Made by a program: the position numbers and the translations under genes. A stretch of 64,000 bases of DNA. Origin: Rhea pennata. Taxonomy: Eukaryota > Chordata > Aves > Rheiformes > Rheidae. Position 1 is the first letter of the stretch. Every line of letters starts with the position of its first letter. Shown one piece after another: positions 34,830 through 46,141 of the stretch. The notes below the pieces were generated by a model. It saw only the letters and a list, made by a program, of their open reading frames with translations, was not told the DNA's origin and did no database searches. The stretch lies in the NCBI RefSeq assembly GCF_028389875.1, contig NC_084682.1, positions 2,676,001 through 2,740,000 of the forward strand, written 5' to 3'.

Positions 34830-37128
34830 GTCTTCTTAACGGCTAACGCGCTTCCAGCTGTCCTTTGCGTAGTGGCTGCACGCTACATACTTCTTTTAAT
34901 TCGTGGCACCATAAACATGCGTTACCTTGTGGCAGGCTTGCTGCAGTCCGGCTGCTGCGCCACGCAGGAGCCCAACGTAAGGAACCATCACCTCCCAGAA
35001 ACATTTATAAGCTAAACAGTTAAGGCCCAGGGATGGCAGTAGCCTCTGTCGGTGAGATTCACGCACGCCCACTGAAGGAGAGCCGGATCCCGCTCCCCAT
35101 CAGTGCTGCTTCCACAGCTGCTGCTGTCAGCAGGGGCAGGACCAGCCCTGACTGGTGGTGAGAGAAGAGGCCCGAGGTTTATCTGAGAACTGATCAGTCA
35201 GGGATTATTTCCGCTTTAAGGATTTATGGATGGATTCCAACTGTTATCTTGTTTTTAACATTACAGTCACCGTAATAAGACGGTGGTATGTTAAATGGCC
35301 TGGTTGTTACATATTACCTTGCCAATGTCAATATGGATGTGAATAGAAATATACCTAATACCCCCTCCAGGATGATCTTTATCATCTGCACTTTGGTAAA
35401 TTCTGTTTTAATCTCCTGTTTTTACGTTTAGGTTGAAATACAATTAGAGACAGATGTTTAGTTTTAAGCTGATCATTTTTTTAGGGTGGTGTTAGTGCTT
35501 AGAAGAAAGAAATGGGCCAGATTTATCTTGTGTGAGTTACATTATCTGTTTAAATAATTCATTTTAATTACGTATCACATAGCACCATTCATTTCCTTAA
35601 ATGAAGTATCTTAATTTTAGTTCAGACCCCCCCCCCCAAAAAAAAAAATCTCCCAGAATCCTCCAAGGTAAAGTAGCACAAAAGACTTTTTTTCATGGTA
35701 ATAAACATAAAATACTAAGCATCTGATTTGTAAACATAATGAAATTTACTTATTTGTTACATTAACAGGTGAACCCACTTCTTTTATGAAATGTTCTTAT
35801 ATTCTCTCAAGAACAGATTAATGAGATTTTGTTTTTACTTCACTGAAGCCTTTTTAAATGCTAAAACAATGACAACAAAACAATTACACTGGAAATAATC
35901 ACTGAAAACTCAACTTGTATTTCAAGGGCTGATGTTGCTTGGATTGTATGGTACATATTATCACATTAACGTGATACTATTGAATAATACTTGAGCATAC
36001 CTTACAGCATCATTAAGCTACTATCACAAAGGTCTGTTCAATCAAAACTTACACATTTGGAACCGTGCAAGTGCAGAGATAAGAATTTTAAACATTGAGA
36101 TTCTTCTAGACAGTATCCCCCTTAGAAAAATAAGCATCCATTTCTACTGAAATATGATATACAAATTACTCAGTAGCCAGTACTTTTCTTTTTTGGAGAG
36201 GGAGGGGGTGAGACCTTTTCCTTTTACAGAATAACTAGTCTTCAAATTTTTATTTTGTTTCGCTTTGTATAGGAAACTGCGCTGTCATTTTGATAATAGA
36301 AAACTCAAATGACGTTTTCTTTTAAATTTGCAGTTCAAATTTCAAAAGCTACAGATTCACATGTGCTTTTGTTTATAAGCAGAAATATGAAAAGGATAGT
36401 CACAGGTACTTCACAAAAACACATAATCCAACGACATACTTCAGTTAAAATTCTAACAGTAAAACAGCACTGAGTAATATAAAGTTAATATAAAAACTGA
36501 TCGAGCATTAAAAAACCCTATAATTTTACTGCTTGTAAATTAAAAAAACATAATTCCCATACTACCAAAAATTTTCTTGCAATTTAACATAAAGCATCTT
36601 CAAGAACATTTTAAAAATCCCCCCTGCGCCCCAAAAAGCAAAAAGATTTAAGTATTAGTAGCAAAGCAAGCTCAGCAGAGGCATATTTCCAAACACAAAG
36701 TAAACATCACTAGTGGGTTTATTTTTATCTCAAAGCAAAATAAATCTCCTGCTTCCATTTAAAGGATAGATAAATCAGGCCCATCCACCAGGTGGGTTAA
36801 AGAAGAAAAACTGCTGTGCTCAGGGGTAGTATTTAAACAAATTCAGCCAACATTCAAAGATCAGAAAAGCCACTGATACAGGTCAGGAAAGAGCCTTTTG
36901 CCCAACTCGCTTGCCAGGCTGCCTTATCCAGCTGTTCCCAGCTCTGGTACATGTGCCCACAGAGTCCGGAGCTGTGCTCCACTGGGTGCCTCACAGGAAT
37001 AGAGCCTGCAGCCAGTGGGACAAGGAACAAGGGTGTTATTTCAGGTATCTCCATGAAAATATTGTCAGGTATCTCCATGAAGGTATCGCATAAGTAAACG
37101 GGCAGCCCTTAAACAACTGCTGTCGCTG
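34830..37128. other. Intergenic region between ZNHIT3 and the GPCR
   Basis: No gene or repeat family was recognised. There is a C9 run followed by A11 near 35626-35647. The segment next to 37128 should hold the GPCR 3' UTR, and TTTATT at about 36718 (AATAAA on the minus strand) is a possible poly(A) signal. Confidence 0.55.
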
Positions 37129-38097
37129 CTAGATACTCTTAACAGTGCAGACATGGATGCGGTTGCCAGAAGGGCACTTCAGAGCCTTGAGTTTAGCCCC
37201 CAGTTCTTTGGTCTTCAGTGTATATATTACGGGGTTTCCCAAACAGTTCATGGTTACCAACACAGCTGTACAATTTCGAAAGATGTAGGCGCTTGGGTAG
37301 AGATCAAGGGGGCACTGATGGTTGGTTGCATCAAATAGGACTCCTGCAAAAAAAGGAGCATAGGAGACCAATGCCAGGAGCCAAATAAAAATGCTAGTTC
37401 TGGCAACCTGAATCTCAGCTGATTTGTAGGTGCCAGTAGCTTGTCCACATGCTTTCATTTTCAGCTTTCTTTTCCTCAAGATGATAATGATGCTGAGGTA
37501 GGTGAACAAAGGTACAATAAAGGCCACCACACAATTGGGAATGGTGATGAAGATGAGATAGTCAACACAAAATGGACTGTAGAGGACAGAGAGATTATTT
37601 TCCCTATGCAAGCAGTTCCATCCCATCAATGGCAAGCAGCCGAAAAAGAAAGCAAGGGCCCAGTTAATTAAAACAGCAGCTAGAGAATGCTTTCTAGAAA
37701 CCCTGAATCTTGTCCTGATGCTTTCAGCTACGGCCAGGTAGCGCTCAATTCCAATGCTTACCAAGTTATAGATGGTAGATAAAATAGATATAGTATAAAA
37801 GGCATAAGGTGCAAGCATATCCTTGGATCCAAAGATTGTACTGTCAGGGTTGGTGATGAACAGCACTGAAATCCAGAAGCCGGAAGAGCTGGTGAAGAGA
37901 TCAGAAAAAGCCAAATTGAAGAAGAGTACAAGAATAGGCTTATGCAGATCCTTGGTAGCCATTATTGTGAAGATAACGGTGCAGTTGAAGATCACGGATA
38001 TTATGTTAATAGTCAGTTGAGGGATGCCCAGTGCAAGCACTAACTGTGAGCTCCAGATTTTAGTATAGTTAACGGAGCAATTTGGATATCCATTCAT
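37129..38097 (-). CDS. Class A (rhodopsin-like) GPCR, lysolipid/cannabinoid/GPR119-like group, not named
   Basis: This is an intact single-exon frame of 322 residues with seven hydrophobic segments. Seen directly: N-glycosylation sites N6CS and N10YT; NLAFSD with the sodium-site Asp at 66; ERY (118-120) in place of DRY; GWNC in extracellular loop 2 with a second Cys at 177; NPVIY (288-292) at the end of helix 7; and a Cys at 308 for possible tail palmitoylation. There is no Cys at the start of helix 3, so the usual helix 3-loop 2 disulfide cannot form. An intra-loop C162-C177 bond is likely, a feature of the S1P, LPA, cannabinoid, GPR3/6/12 and GPR119 group. The CWxP motif of helix 6 is replaced by VSYAP. 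The start is the first ATG after an in-frame TAA nine codons upstream, in a good CCACCATGA context. I cannot assign an ortholog or ligand. Confidence 0.88.
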   Translation of the reverse strand: MNGYPNCSVNYTKIWSSQLVLALGIPQLTINIISVIFNCTVIFTIMATKDLHKPILVLFFNLAFSDLFTSSSGFWISVLFITNPDSTIFGSKDMLAPYAFYTISILSTIYNLVSIGIERYLAVAESIRTRFRVSRKHSLAAVLINWALAFFFGCLPLMGWNCLHRENNLSVLYSPFCVDYLIFITIPNCVVAFIVPLFTYLSIIIILRKRKLKMKACGQATGTYKSAEIQVARTSIFIWLLALVSYAPFFAGVLFDATNHQCPLDLYPSAYIFRNCTAVLVTMNCLGNPVIYTLKTKELGAKLKALKCPSGNRIHVCTVKSI

Positions 38098-39958
38098 GGT
38101 GGAAAATCCTACTTCAAACCATTAACAAAGCCTGCTTTACGCATTCCGTATTCTGTACGAGACCGTACTACAGCCGCATTACTGCCACCTTGTTCTCCAG
38201 TAAAAAAATGAATCTTGAGATGCAGCTTCTATTGCCACATCATCATCATAACAGCAGATTAAACTTTAACCACTTGTGTTTAAATATTTGGGTTACCAAC
38301 TCTGGGCACAGCAAATTTCTCTTAAGTTGCTAGGATAGCCAACAGTGGAAAATGTACTTAATGCTGTACAATTGATCTGCTTAAAGTAACCTTTATCAAC
38401 AGCAAAATTTTGCCAGCTCTTGTGAAGACAGATGACTGCATCAGTAGTTAGAAAGACCTTGATGATATTCAAAAAGGGAATGAATGTGAATTTGTAAGTC
38501 ACAGGTACATTAGATGGAAACTAATAAAAGACATTAAAGAGTCAGAAAATGGAGAACAGCAATTTTGCAGGAAGGTCAAGGGGGAGTACTGACTGATAGA
38601 ACCGAAGAAGAAAAGTACTTTTGTCTCACTAACCTGGACCCCAGTTCAGTGAAGGATTAGGTGCAAAGTGTGTACTCAATTCAGAATGACTCTAGTGACT
38701 TCAGTGGAGTTCCTAAAGTGCTCAAGGCAAAGTATTTGTTTAAGAGCTTGATGAGAGTTGTAACCTTCCTCAACTCTTTGTATTCAGTATCTTTAAGAAT
38801 AAAAGATGTCAACTCACTGTCCGCCAAAATGCACAGTCTTTCTGTTTCTGTTTCTGGAGTTTAAAGGCCTCCAATTTTATCCCCCTTGTCACCTCTGTCT
38901 AGACTGGACAAGGCAGTGGGCAAAAACGTGGCCATTAGGCTACACCTTTCTTATTTCTTTCAGACACTCCCAAAGCCATGCATCTTATATTTCCTTCTTA
39001 GAAATGTTGCTGTGTGAAACAATGGAAATCCCTTTTAGTACAGCCTTCCCAATTTTATATGTGCTTAATAATCACATAAAGAACAATTTTAAATCTTAAC
39101 TTAAAGATAACAGAACTAATGACCTAGTTGTTCACTGTCTCTTGCTTACAATTACAAATTGATATGAGTACCCGTGGCTGTTTTTTTTAAAGCACATCTG
39201 GATCGTAGCTACACAACAGCCCCCAAACTTGTGAGCTAACCCTGTACTGCAGTGGGACTGCGGGAAGGTGAAGCGGTCTGCCAGCACTGATACACTTGTG
39301 CTTTGGGGCACTCTCAGTTCAGAAGTTGTCAGATTATACCTAAAATTGCACATTCGGTCTTGTGTAAATCGGAAGTACCTCCACTGATGCTCTATAAGCT
39401 ATTTACACACGCGTGGGCGTGTATGTAGGAGAAGATGAATTAGCTTAATTTTCAAACAAACAGATGCAGGAGAGTAACTCAGCTCTTCAGCAGATTAATT
39501 GGAGTGGAGACTTAGGCTGCCTAAGTAGTTTTAAAAGCGCCGTTTTGTTTTCCTAATTCTTGGATGAGAACATAACCAGAAAATGACAGTTGCCTCTACT
39601 CATACGTTCATTATAGGATAAATTAGGGGGTTTAAGTTAATGTATAACTTCTACACTAATAAAGCAACGTAATACCGTTACCGTTACATCTTTTCTTCCT
39701 CTGTATTTTTAAAGGTAAATAACTTTTGAAAACTGGGTTTAAAGTACTGGAGACTGTTTATTAAAAAAGCTTTTCAGACATGCATTTAATGTCTATCAGC
39801 AGAGGGCGCTGCTGTAGCGAACTATACATCTGAAAAGAAAACATATACAGCCATATAGAGCGGGAAAAATCGAGCTTTTTAAAAACTGTAACAATTAGAG
39901 TGAGCCGTACATCCGAATAGAAATATGAACATGGATACTCCTTCTACTCTTAAGCAGC

Positions 39959-39961
<3 letters not shown>

Positions 39962-39991
<30 letters not shown>
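39962..39991. repeat. T30 homopolymer
   Basis: Thirty uninterrupted T. Flanking sequence (AGCAGC before, GTAATG after) gives no clear target-site duplication or retroposed body. Confidence 0.95.
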
Positions 39992-39992
<1 letters not shown>

Positions 39993-41340
39993 TAATGCTG
40001 CATCTTCTCTATGTGATCCCACATCTTACTCTAAAGCTCATAGAGAGACCTCGCCAAGATGCTCTCACTGCTACCTGGCATCTGCAACTGAGGAACCAGT
40101 TTTTGCAAGTTTTCATGTAGCAAAATTATACAGGTAAAGACATGTATCACAACAGTAGCTCAGCTAAATATATGAACTTGATGCTGTAGTGACTATTTGG
40201 TACTGTTATACATACAGTGCTACACATCATTGTAGCAAAAATTACAGCTCTGAAAAGCTGTAAATCTGTGAATTATGATAGCTCTGCCAGAATTTACGAT
40301 ATATGAAATCTGTGCTAAAGTTAGGCTTACAAGGAACTTCTATATTTTTTTTTATTAAAGTTGAGGTTTATGAAAGCATATGTGGGTTAACGTGTAGCCA
40401 GTAATATGCAATTATTGTATACTAGAAATAATTTATACAAGTAATAGATATTTTGCATGGCCATAAAAAAGGAAGTGCAAAACAGTTTATATAGAAATAA
40501 GTACTAAAAACTGATTAACCAACTTTGCTGATTTATTAATATCTTACAAGCTATTATGCTCAAATTATGACCAATAAAACATTCTTTACCTCATACAGGC
40601 TCGTCAGCCACACATTTGGTGGAAGGTTCCTGCTGAACAAGGACTCTACTATTTCTGTTGCCTTCTCCTTGCCAGCACCACAAGTCAGCGCCTCATGTTA
40701 GTAACAGCATTTCAGCAGGTAACACACAACATAAACATCATCTGCCAGGAGCAACACAGGACCAAACCGCATGCTCTCTTCATCTCTTCCAATTATGTTT
40801 TCTATGGTTCTGTGAACTGAGAGAGAGGCTGAGGCCATGATGAACAGCAGCTTATTCACAAAGTACAAAATTTTTAAAAGCACTCTTGTTACTTGAGGAT
40901 TATATCTCAGCTTGGGCTTCAAAGTGCCCTAGATGTTCCTGAAAATGCTATTTGAAATTTCTGTAATTTGAAAATAATATCAAGTCATATAAATAGTTAT
41001 TCATAAAAAAACTTTGTAATCTTAATTCCTTAATACAATGGCATAAAAATTATCAAAATGACCCTAGATTAAAAGGGACATCAATATAATTTTGGAAACT
41101 GCTTCTTTAGTATGCTTCAATACACTAAAAACAGGTTTGTACTTTCTAACCCTCTATAAGAAAGTTTGGAGGTCTCGCAAAGAGAGATGAAAAGTGGTTT
41201 GAAACTATAAGTCATCAATGTAGGAGACAGACAGCTACTCCTTTGTCAAATCTGTTCATGTAACAATCTTGATGCAAAATGATTCTTATCATCACATAAT
41301 CTTCGAACCTCACAATCTTTCTTGTACTTATGTTCACAGC

Positions 41341-41485
41341 ACACCTGTGAGGAAAGAGTGTTATCTACGTGTTACAAATGGGAAAAGAGCAATCGAACAA
41401 TTTGCTTAAGGTCCCATAGAAGTCTGGTACAGAAGGGAACTAAATCTAATCTCTTATATCTCAGGCTAACACTTTAAGCACTGGC
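41341..41485 (-). mobile_element. Old MIR-like (CORE-SINE) relic
   Basis: The order of phrases resembles the reverse complement of a MIR: a block like ACAGATGAGGAAACTGAG, then AAGGTCCCATAG where MIR has AAGGTCACACAG, then AGAAGGGAACTAAATC where MIR has AGAGCCGGGATTCGAAC. It is heavily diverged, and the call rests on memory of the consensus. Confidence 0.5.
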
Positions 41486-44400
41486 TGTACCTTGTTGTTG
41501 GGAAGTCTTTGATTAATATTAATCTAGATTTCATCCTCTACACTCCTTTTCCGGTACTACAATTATTTTTATATTTCTTTGTCTGACTGTCCTGTCTGAC
41601 TGTCCAAATTGCTATTGTTTTGGTATCTGTCTTAAGTAAGAGACAGCATTACTTTATTTTGTGTAAACAGTTTCTCAGCAATAAAATACTTTTCCCGTCT
41701 ACACCTCCTTTTGTCATAGAATCTTGGAGTTTAGTATTAATACTCCCCAGTTTACCCTTGTGGAGAAGACAATAATCACTAAACTGGTTGAGCAGACTGA
41801 GAAAGCGATATAAAGTGACTTTAGGCTGAATTTTAATGATCATCATTTCAAGTGGCTGTTCTTGAGAATTGAACTTAACACAATTCACCTTGCATTTTCA
41901 GGAATGCTGCATACCTGCAGCTCTCAGAATTCAGCAGGAATCACAAGTGTTTAGCAGCTCTCACAATAACAGGCCCCAGCTGTGACACGCCAAAGTGGAT
42001 TTCAAAACAGGAAATTATGTCCAGGAGCTGAGACTCTTCATTTTGTGCAGTAACCCTTGGACAGCATACACTTTTACCTTAGTGCGGTGCAATAGCAATT
42101 CTTTATGTCCTCTATGCTGATAATGCATCCAAAAAAATCTCAAGTTATTCCCAAAGCTACAAGGGAAAACGATGCATCTATATAAAGATGATGATAACTC
42201 TGTAGCACAGCCGAGCCACAGATGATCCAGTTTTATTCTCAAAGTTGTATACATACACTATACATACGAGAAAAAGAGAGCACTGGAAGGGTAACTGATT
42301 TTACTCTTCAGACACACTGTGGCAGGAAAGAAACCAGAATTCGTGTTAGATTCTTACTTCCATGCTTGAAGCACAAGACCTTGTTTGCTGTGAAATGCAA
42401 CAGTTAGACTTTTCCTCAATTGTCCCTGCATTCTAACTAAATATGCACTTTATCAAGCTGCAGACAACACACAATCTGACTCAAAAAAATGACAAATTAT
42501 GTGCAAGTTTGCTAAGTATTGAGGAAGATTAATGTTTGCTTGCCATGACCTTCAGCATGGCCTTAAGAATATCCATCTGCCCAGTCTTTCAATCAGCATC
42601 ATGAGGCCCGCAAATAAGAAACATTCAGGAAAGGAAGTAATACAAATAAGGAGTCTATTTATCAAAATTATGTTTTAATTAATGTGGATTAAAGTCTTCC
42701 TCTTTGGAGAAGAAGACAGAAATGGGATGTATGATCTCCTTCCAAGAATTTTTCAGGGATGTTTTCAAAACAGAAAGCTCTCTGCTCTTCCTCCACCCAC
42801 ACTGTTTGAGGAATATTTTCGTCACAGGTTTGCAGTTATCTGATGTCCCCACCATGCTATCATGGCCCTCACCAGCACCATGAAGGCAAAATGATCATCA
42901 GGCTTGAATGTCTCAGACTGCTGTTTCCACACTAATTACAAGCTACAGAATAATGGCAAGGACACCCTGATGCAAGGATACCCCTACAAACCAGGATTTC
43001 TCCCCATCTGTACAGAGCATGAAGACTTCTCTGAGATGCCAGAGCTGTTATTTTAACAATTGAAGAACTTGTATTATGTTATCTAAAAGGAGAGAAAATT
43101 GAAAAATATCTGCAACCAGCATTACACAATATGCAAAACTTTCTACCAATCATTTACTTGTAAAAAAGCCAGAATGCTTCTTAGTCCTTCAAACATGAAT
43201 TGGCCCACACAAAGAACATCTTCCTTCTGAACTAAACAACTACAGAGGAACACTGTGGACTTCTGTTACAGGAAAGCAATCATCAAAAATGTGTGTGCTT
43301 CAGAACTGGGCAAAGCAACTAGACAGGCTATAAACACACAGAGCTAAACATACAGATTAGAGACACACATCCTTCAAAATATGTATTCATAATCAGACCA
43401 AAAGCTGAGTTGTACACTGGTAGTATTTTATCACTCATTAGAAGAGGACTACTCGCTCACATAAAAAATAGTGTCTTACCTCAGAAATAGTAGGAAAAAG
43501 AGGGAAGGTTTAATTCAGTTTAATTAGCAATGGCATCTCATTGTACAGGATCAAATCCTCAGGTACAGCCTAAAGCTGATAGTAAAACATTAATGCATCA
43601 AACGAGCAGAAGACCAAATAAGGGGCCACCCCAAATGTTTCTAAGTACCTCATTAAAAAGGGCTTAGTATTAGAACAAGATCGCCTAACAACACAACAGG
43701 CTTCGTGGCAGAATCATGGCCAACTTGCACTTTTTGTTCACAACATGAAGCCTTAATGTCTTGGGTTCTGCAGCAGCTCCTACCCATGAAATTCCAGGTC
43801 TCCTGCTCAGCAGTTAGGGAGCCCTAGTAAAGAAAGTTACAACACAGCAAGTGCCTCTTCCACCACTCTTGATATTCCCACCCATTCTTCCCTATGCTGT
43901 AGTTACAGACACAACTGCAATCATTACATCAGAAAAAAATAACTTTGAGTTTAAGAATCTGCAGAAGACTCTCCAACTCAGATCCTGACATGTATTTGGG
44001 TTAAAAATACAAAATCTCCAAGGTAAAACCAAAGTACACTGCAATCCCTTCCAAAAAATATTCGTAGGTACAAAGATGTCACTGAGAGCTGGTACCTAAG
44101 CACCTGTCAGGTAACTTTATTTAGCTAAAGAATGGACATCGCCTGATGTCTGTCCTGCCTATTTGGATTACAAACTTCATAAGGAAAAGAGATGTCTTAG
44201 ACTGTGTCTTGCATGCAGTATCTAGCGCAAATAGAGACTGTTAGTTTTTTCACATGGCTACAATGCAAATTACTGTCACTTAAATAATGACAGGTTGGGA
44301 GGCTTACAAAAGGACAAAAAGGAAAAGAAGGAATCCTGAATTTCAAGGCAAAAATTTCTAACCTTCAGATATTTTATTCCTAAATGGAGGGTTTCTAGCA

Positions 44401-45011
44401 GGCTTTCAGCTTTCAAAGAACAAAACAGAAGTTAAGTGAGAAAATTTTAAAGAACTTCGGCTCACCCCCCACTGAAGACCATCCCCTGAAAAGGAAAAAA
44501 AAAAAACCCCAAAACAAACAAACAAAAAAACCTCCAAGAATAAATGTCACATGTATACCCTTGAAGGCTAATACCACCTGACACTGACACATTCCCTGCC
44601 CAAGTTTCTTTCTACGTGCTCAGTGTACACCTTGTGGACATAGCTCCACAGAGACTGCCAAACCAGGAAGTTCAAAAATGCAACAAAATCCCTTATTGTT
44701 TTTGTCCTTGCAGCAACTATTCAGCTTCGCACCATGTGCTAGGTAAATTATTGTCTTTTTATATTTTAATCTACCTAATCCAGGATGGAAAAACACTACC
44801 CAACAAATCTTCTCTGTGGGAATGCTATTTATAGCCATCCTTTTTATGAATAAAGGGCCTGGTCATAAGTCAGCTGTCAGATTTCCCATTGTTATTGCTA
44901 GTCCTGATTCCATATGTCCCTACCGTAGGCAGCAAAATAGCTATCTGGAGCTCTTCACCTGGACACCCAGTACACGCAAGAAGCTGGTACATGCAAAAAG
45001 TGCTTCCTTGG

Positions 45012-45088
45012 CTTTTTTTTTTCTTTTTCTTTTCTTTTCTTTTCTTTTCTTTTCTTTTCTTTCTTTTTCTTTTCTTTTTTTTTTTCCT
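45012..45088. repeat. (TTTTC)n pyrimidine microsatellite
   Basis: An imperfect pentamer repeat of about 77 bp flanked by T runs. It forms a long polypyrimidine strand about 1.05 kb upstream of the CA4 start. Confidence 0.93.
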
Positions 45089-46056
45089 CCTCTCCATTCA
45101 GCCCTTTGCTTGCAGGATGCCTGAGCTTGCTGCCTGCTGGCAGCCAGCATCAGCCACCTCACTGCCTCTGCACCTCTGACGGAGGAGTAGGTCAAGCATC
45201 CTGCTGTCTTCTATGCACTCAAACCACAGTGTGGGCTGCCCTCCCTGGTTAAAGGGGCAGTGGATGGAGGGGGCGAGCAAATTGCACTCCCACTTTAGTT
45301 TTCCTCCTCAACTGGATTTTGAAATCTAGCTCTAAATGAAAAGTAGAAAACATACGTATAACCAAGACTCTACAGCAAAAAGTACCATTGCTCTTTTCTG
45401 CACACACCTTTGTTTGTGGAACATAAAGCCTGATTGTCACCAGATCGGGCACAAGGAGTTAAAGTGCTCAGATAGGAAAGCAAAGGGGACAGTTTAAAAA
45501 AAAAAATCTCTGTCTTATACTACAGTATCAGAATCAGGAAAGTTAAAAAGGATTGTCAAAAAAAGGTGTGCTCTTAGTTAATTCGCTAAATGCAAAGTCA
45601 TATATGAGTGAATTGCCAGGAACACCACTCAAACTTTTCCTGTTACTGCATACAGAAATCCCATTTTTCAGTCTCACAAATCTTTTCTAGGTCTGAGTAG
45701 CAATCTGGAGAGTGCGTGTGTGCATGTGTCTGTGTTTTTAAACAAAACAATGACCTTAATGCAAACATTCACAGTTAATCTGAAATTCATGTGGGCTATC
45801 AGATAAAATGCTACCAGTAAATAAAAATGTGGCATTTTAGTAATAAGTTAACATGTGCCTAGCTTGTAAAGTATCAGTTATTCACTGCAGGACACTTGTT
45901 CAGTGCTAGAAAATCTTATTCCTCTTGGCATTCATTTGGGGGAAATGAATAAATTTAGGCAAATTAGGAGTAGGGTACATCTGGAGAAATTACAAAGGGG
46001 AGGAGTTCACGTTCCTGACTATGGCTTTCAGGTCTGTCCAGGGCTACTTACTCCAG

Positions 46057-46063
46057 TATAAAA
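46057..46063 (+). promoter_or_regulatory. CA4: TATA box of CA4
   Basis: TATAAAA lies 79 nt upstream of the CA4 ATG, predicting a start near 46088 and a leader of about 55 nt. In contrast with the other genes here there is no CpG island, as expected for a tissue-restricted gene. Confidence 0.65.
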
Positions 46064-46141
46064 CTCAGAGCAGAAATATGATCACATACTAAGGAGTCTA
46101 ATCAATTCTGGTTTCAACACTGAGCCTATTTAAAATAGATA

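Larger units (their letters stand above)
38100..46056. other. Intergenic region between the GPCR and CA4
   Basis: About 8 kb without a recognisable exon. It contains a T30 run (39962-39991), a MIR-like relic (41341-41485) and a (TTTTC)n tract (45012-45088), each listed separately. All open frames are below about 105 codons. Confidence 0.6.

Noticed and set aside
41700-41730. TCATAGAATC motif as a possible minus-strand CR1 tail
   Set aside because: Only one short octamer-like match, with none of the CR1 3' body next to it.
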